The notes beneath the pieces were generated by a model, which had not been told where the DNA came from, searched no databases, and was given only the letters and a program-made list of their open reading frames with translations. Shown piece after piece: positions 62,343 through 64,000 of a stretch of 64,000 nt of DNA (positions within the stretch are counted from its first letter, which is position 1; each line of letters opens with the position of its first letter). Source of the DNA: Liolophura sinensis (taxonomy: Eukaryota > Mollusca > Polyplacophora > Chitonida > Chitonidae). The translations under genes and the position numbers were made by a program. The stretch spans positions 1-64,000 of the forward strand of contig NW_027018161.1 in assembly GCF_032854445.1 (NCBI RefSeq). Direction: 5' to 3'.

Positions 62343-63988
62343 TTTAATGATCATTGATGTCATAATCACGTGCCCAGCAACGGCTCTTACTCCATGGAAA
62401 CCAGGGATATTTGCAATTCTTTAACAGCTGCCGATGCCTGGCCCAATTCCGCATTTTTTGGCACCTTATAAATGTGGGTCAGTGTTTAGTTGTACTTTTT
62501 ACAGCAGACTGTATCAAGTACCTTGTTTTTTTATGTACAAATGGTCTGGTTTTTCTACACGTAGATAAAGACATTGAGATTGTCTTGCACTTAGAAGTAA
62601 GACAATTGCTGGGTGAGTTAAATGGGCTTAGCCCAAAGATTTGACGTCTTCTGGGCTACCGAAGGGCACATAACTTATAGTCAAAAGTTGAATGTAGTAA
62701 TGACCAGTCGCGATTGTACAGAGTACAGTGTAGCCGGTTCCAATTAAAGAAAAGACCAGGCAAAAATGCGAAAGTGGAAAAACTGTTCCAGTGCTACTAG
62801 TAAGAGGCTAATCCGACGTATTTTGTGACGAGAAATCGAATGGTGCAATCCGCGTTGCTCTCCGACCAATACTTTTGGCTGTAGCGACAAATGAATGATC
62901 ATTTATGTCATAATCACGTGCGTAGCAACGGCTCTTACTCCATGGAAACCAGGGAAATTTGCAATTTTTCAACAGCTGCCGATGCCTGCCTCACTTCCAA
63001 ATCTTTTGGCACCTTACTGAAGTGGGTCAGTGTTCAGTTGTACTTTTTACAGCAGACTGTATCAAGTACCTTGTGTTTCTCATGTACAATTGATGTGGTT
63101 TTTCTACACGTAGATAAAGACATTGAGATTGTCTTCGACTTAGAAGAAAGGCAATTGCTGGGTGAGTTAACTGGGCTTAGCCCAAAGATTTGACGTCTTC
63201 TGGGCTACCGAAGGGCACATAACATATGGTCAAAAGTTGAATATAGTAATGACCAGTCGCAATGGTACATAGTACAGTGTAGCCGATTTCAATTAACAAA
63301 AAGACCAGGCAAAAATGCAAAAGTGGAAAGATTGTTCCAGTGCTGTTGGTAAGAGGCTAATCCGACGTATTTTGTGACGAGAAATCGAATGGTGCAAACC
63401 GCGTTGCTCTCCGACCAATACTTTTGTCTGCAGTGACAATTGAATGATCATTTATGTCATAATCACGTGCCCAGCAACGGCTCTTACTCCATGGAAACCA
63501 GGGAAATTTGCAATTTTTCAACAGCTGCCGATACCTGGCTCAATTCCGCATCTTTTGTCACCTTATTCATGTGGGTCTGTGGTCTGTTGTACTTTTTACA
63601 GCAGACTGTATCAAGTACCTTGTGTTTTTCATGTACAAATGGTGTGGTTTTTCTACACGTAGATAAAGACATTAAGATTGTCTTGCACTTAGAAGTAAGA
63701 CAATTGCTGGGTGAGTTAAATGGGCTTAGCCCAAAGATTTGACGTCTTCTGGGCTACCGAAGGGCACATAACTTATAGTCAAAAGTTGAATATAGTAATG
63801 ACCAGTCGCGATTGTACAGAGTACAGTGTAGCCGATTTTAATTAACAAAAAGACCAGGTAAAAATGCAAAAGTGGAAAAACTGTTCCAGTGCTGCTGGTA
63901 GGAGGCTAATCCGACGTATTTTGTGACGAGAAATCGAATGGTGCAAACCGCGTTGCTCTCGGACTAATACTTTTGGCTGTAGCGACAA
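62343..63988 (+). repeat. more divergent right-end monomers (m114-m116)
   Basis: These copies carry clusters of private substitutions. m114 has AATTTAATGATC, GCAATTCTTTAAC, GCATTTTTTGG, GGAGCAAACTGCG and CGACCTATAC. m115 (62891) has GCCTGCCTCACTTCCAAATC, GTTTCTCATGTACAATTG, TTAGAAGAAAGG, GTTAACTGGGC and CATATGGTC. m116 (63440) has TTTTGTCACC, GTGGTCTGTTG and CATTAAGATTG. They belong to no clear HOR unit. Such copies are expected in parts of an array that exchange less often, or near an array edge, but the array continues to the last base. Confidence 0.75.
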
Positions 63989-64000
63989 ATGAATGATCAT
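63989..64000 (+). repeat. first 12 bp of the next monomer
   Basis: The window ends at ATGAATGATCAT, the start of another copy, so the array continues beyond the right edge. Confidence 0.9.

Larger units (their letters stand above)
1..64000 (+). repeat. 549-bp tandem satellite array (whole window)
   Basis: Every base belongs to a head-to-tail array of one monomer with no interruption or inversion. Landmarks recurring in order in each copy are GAATGATCAT, CACGTG, CTCCATGGAAACC, CAGCTGCCGAT, a T-rich stretch, TACAGCAGACTGTA, CACGTAGATAAAGAC, TGGGCTTAGCCCA, GGGCACATAAC, an A-tract cluster and CGTATTTTGTGACGAG. Monomer starts include 320, 870, 1403, 1952, 2501, 3050, 3599, 4149, 4698, 5247, 5796, then every 549 bp to 11286, then 11837, 12386, 12934, 13482, 14030, 14579, 15128, 15677, 16225, 16775. 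Later anchors are 20070, 25011, 27208, 28306, 28852, 29404, 29953, 30506, 31054, 31601, 32151, 37090, 42580, 47521, 49169, 49717, 50814, 52461, 57952, 59598, 61245, 62891 and 63440. Of 116 complete copies, 92 are exactly 549 bp. I do not recognise the family. A centromeric or heterochromatic location is inference from array size and HOR structure only. Confidence 0.97.

Noticed and set aside
1-64000. CRISPR array
   Set aside because: The repeated unit is 549 bp with no short repeat alternating with unique spacers.
1-64000. Ribosomal DNA, 5S or snRNA/tRNA gene cluster
   Set aside because: No rRNA-like conserved blocks and no recognisable tRNA A and B boxes. GGTTTCAATT resembles a B box only superficially.
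1-64000. CENP-B box
   Set aside because: No match to the essential pattern TTCG-N4-A-NN-CGGG was seen on either strand. TTTCGACAGCTGCCGAT is the nearest and fails at the conserved A and the CGGG.
1-64000. Transposon or insertion sequence inside the array
   Set aside because: Monomer follows monomer without interruption, and no segment is foreign to the consensus.
1-64000. Prokaryotic origin or plasmid iterons
   Set aside because: Iterons are about 20 bp and few. A 549-bp unit in more than 116 copies without any gene does not fit a bacterial or phage replicon.

Overview
The whole 64-kb window is one uninterrupted head-to-tail tandem array of a single satellite DNA monomer. I see no gene, RNA gene, CRISPR array, insertion sequence, transposon or non-satellite spacer. 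Taking the position just before the conserved GAATGATCAT/GAATGATTAT as the phase, I count 116 complete monomers (m1 starts at 320, m116 ends at 63988), a 319-bp partial copy on the left and 12 bp of the next copy on the right. By my count 92 of the 116 are exactly 549 bp. The others are 546-553 bp, except one of 533 bp with a 16-bp deletion. All copies lie in the same orientation. A hand count of one monomer gives about 42% GC.

This is typical of satellite heterochromatin (centromeric, pericentromeric, subtelomeric, or a sex or B chromosome) in a eukaryote. The species cannot be told from the sequence. CpG is only moderately under-represented, and many differences between copies are CpG against TpG or CpA. 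That fits some cytosine methylation, but less CpG loss than vertebrate bulk DNA. I do not recognise the monomer from any named satellite family. The short reading frames in it are carried by the repetition: the same frames recur every 549 bp on both strands and are opened or closed by common variants.

The information lies in the higher-order repeat (HOR) layout, which changes along the window. (1) From 1 to about 2.5 kb there are mixed, older-looking monomers. (2) From about 2.5 to 12.9 kb there is a tetramer HOR (2,196 bp, types A-B-C-D) with an overlaid octamer period. (3) From 12.8 to 14.1 kb there is an indel-rich stretch next to a hybrid A/B monomer. (4) From 15.1 to 21.7 kb a hexamer (about 3,294 bp) is present twice, nearly identical. 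(5) From 21.2 to 25.0 kb the tetramer returns and includes a C/D hybrid. (6) From 25.0 to 37.1 kb there is a 6/7-mer pattern, its middle copy (28.1-31.6 kb) full of single-base indels. (7) From 37.1 to 45.3 kb there are mixed dimer, pentamer and trimer periods, ending in a trimer duplication. (8) From 45.3 to 61.8 kb there are 8-mer and 6-mer periods, ending in a recent hexamer duplication that contains a nested dimer duplication. (9) From 61.8 to 64 kb there are more divergent monomers.

The main observations are local HOR turnover by unequal exchange, two hybrid monomers whose junctions can be narrowed to tens of bases, two very recent 3.3-kb duplications, and clusters of single-base indels that may be residual assembly error rather than biology.
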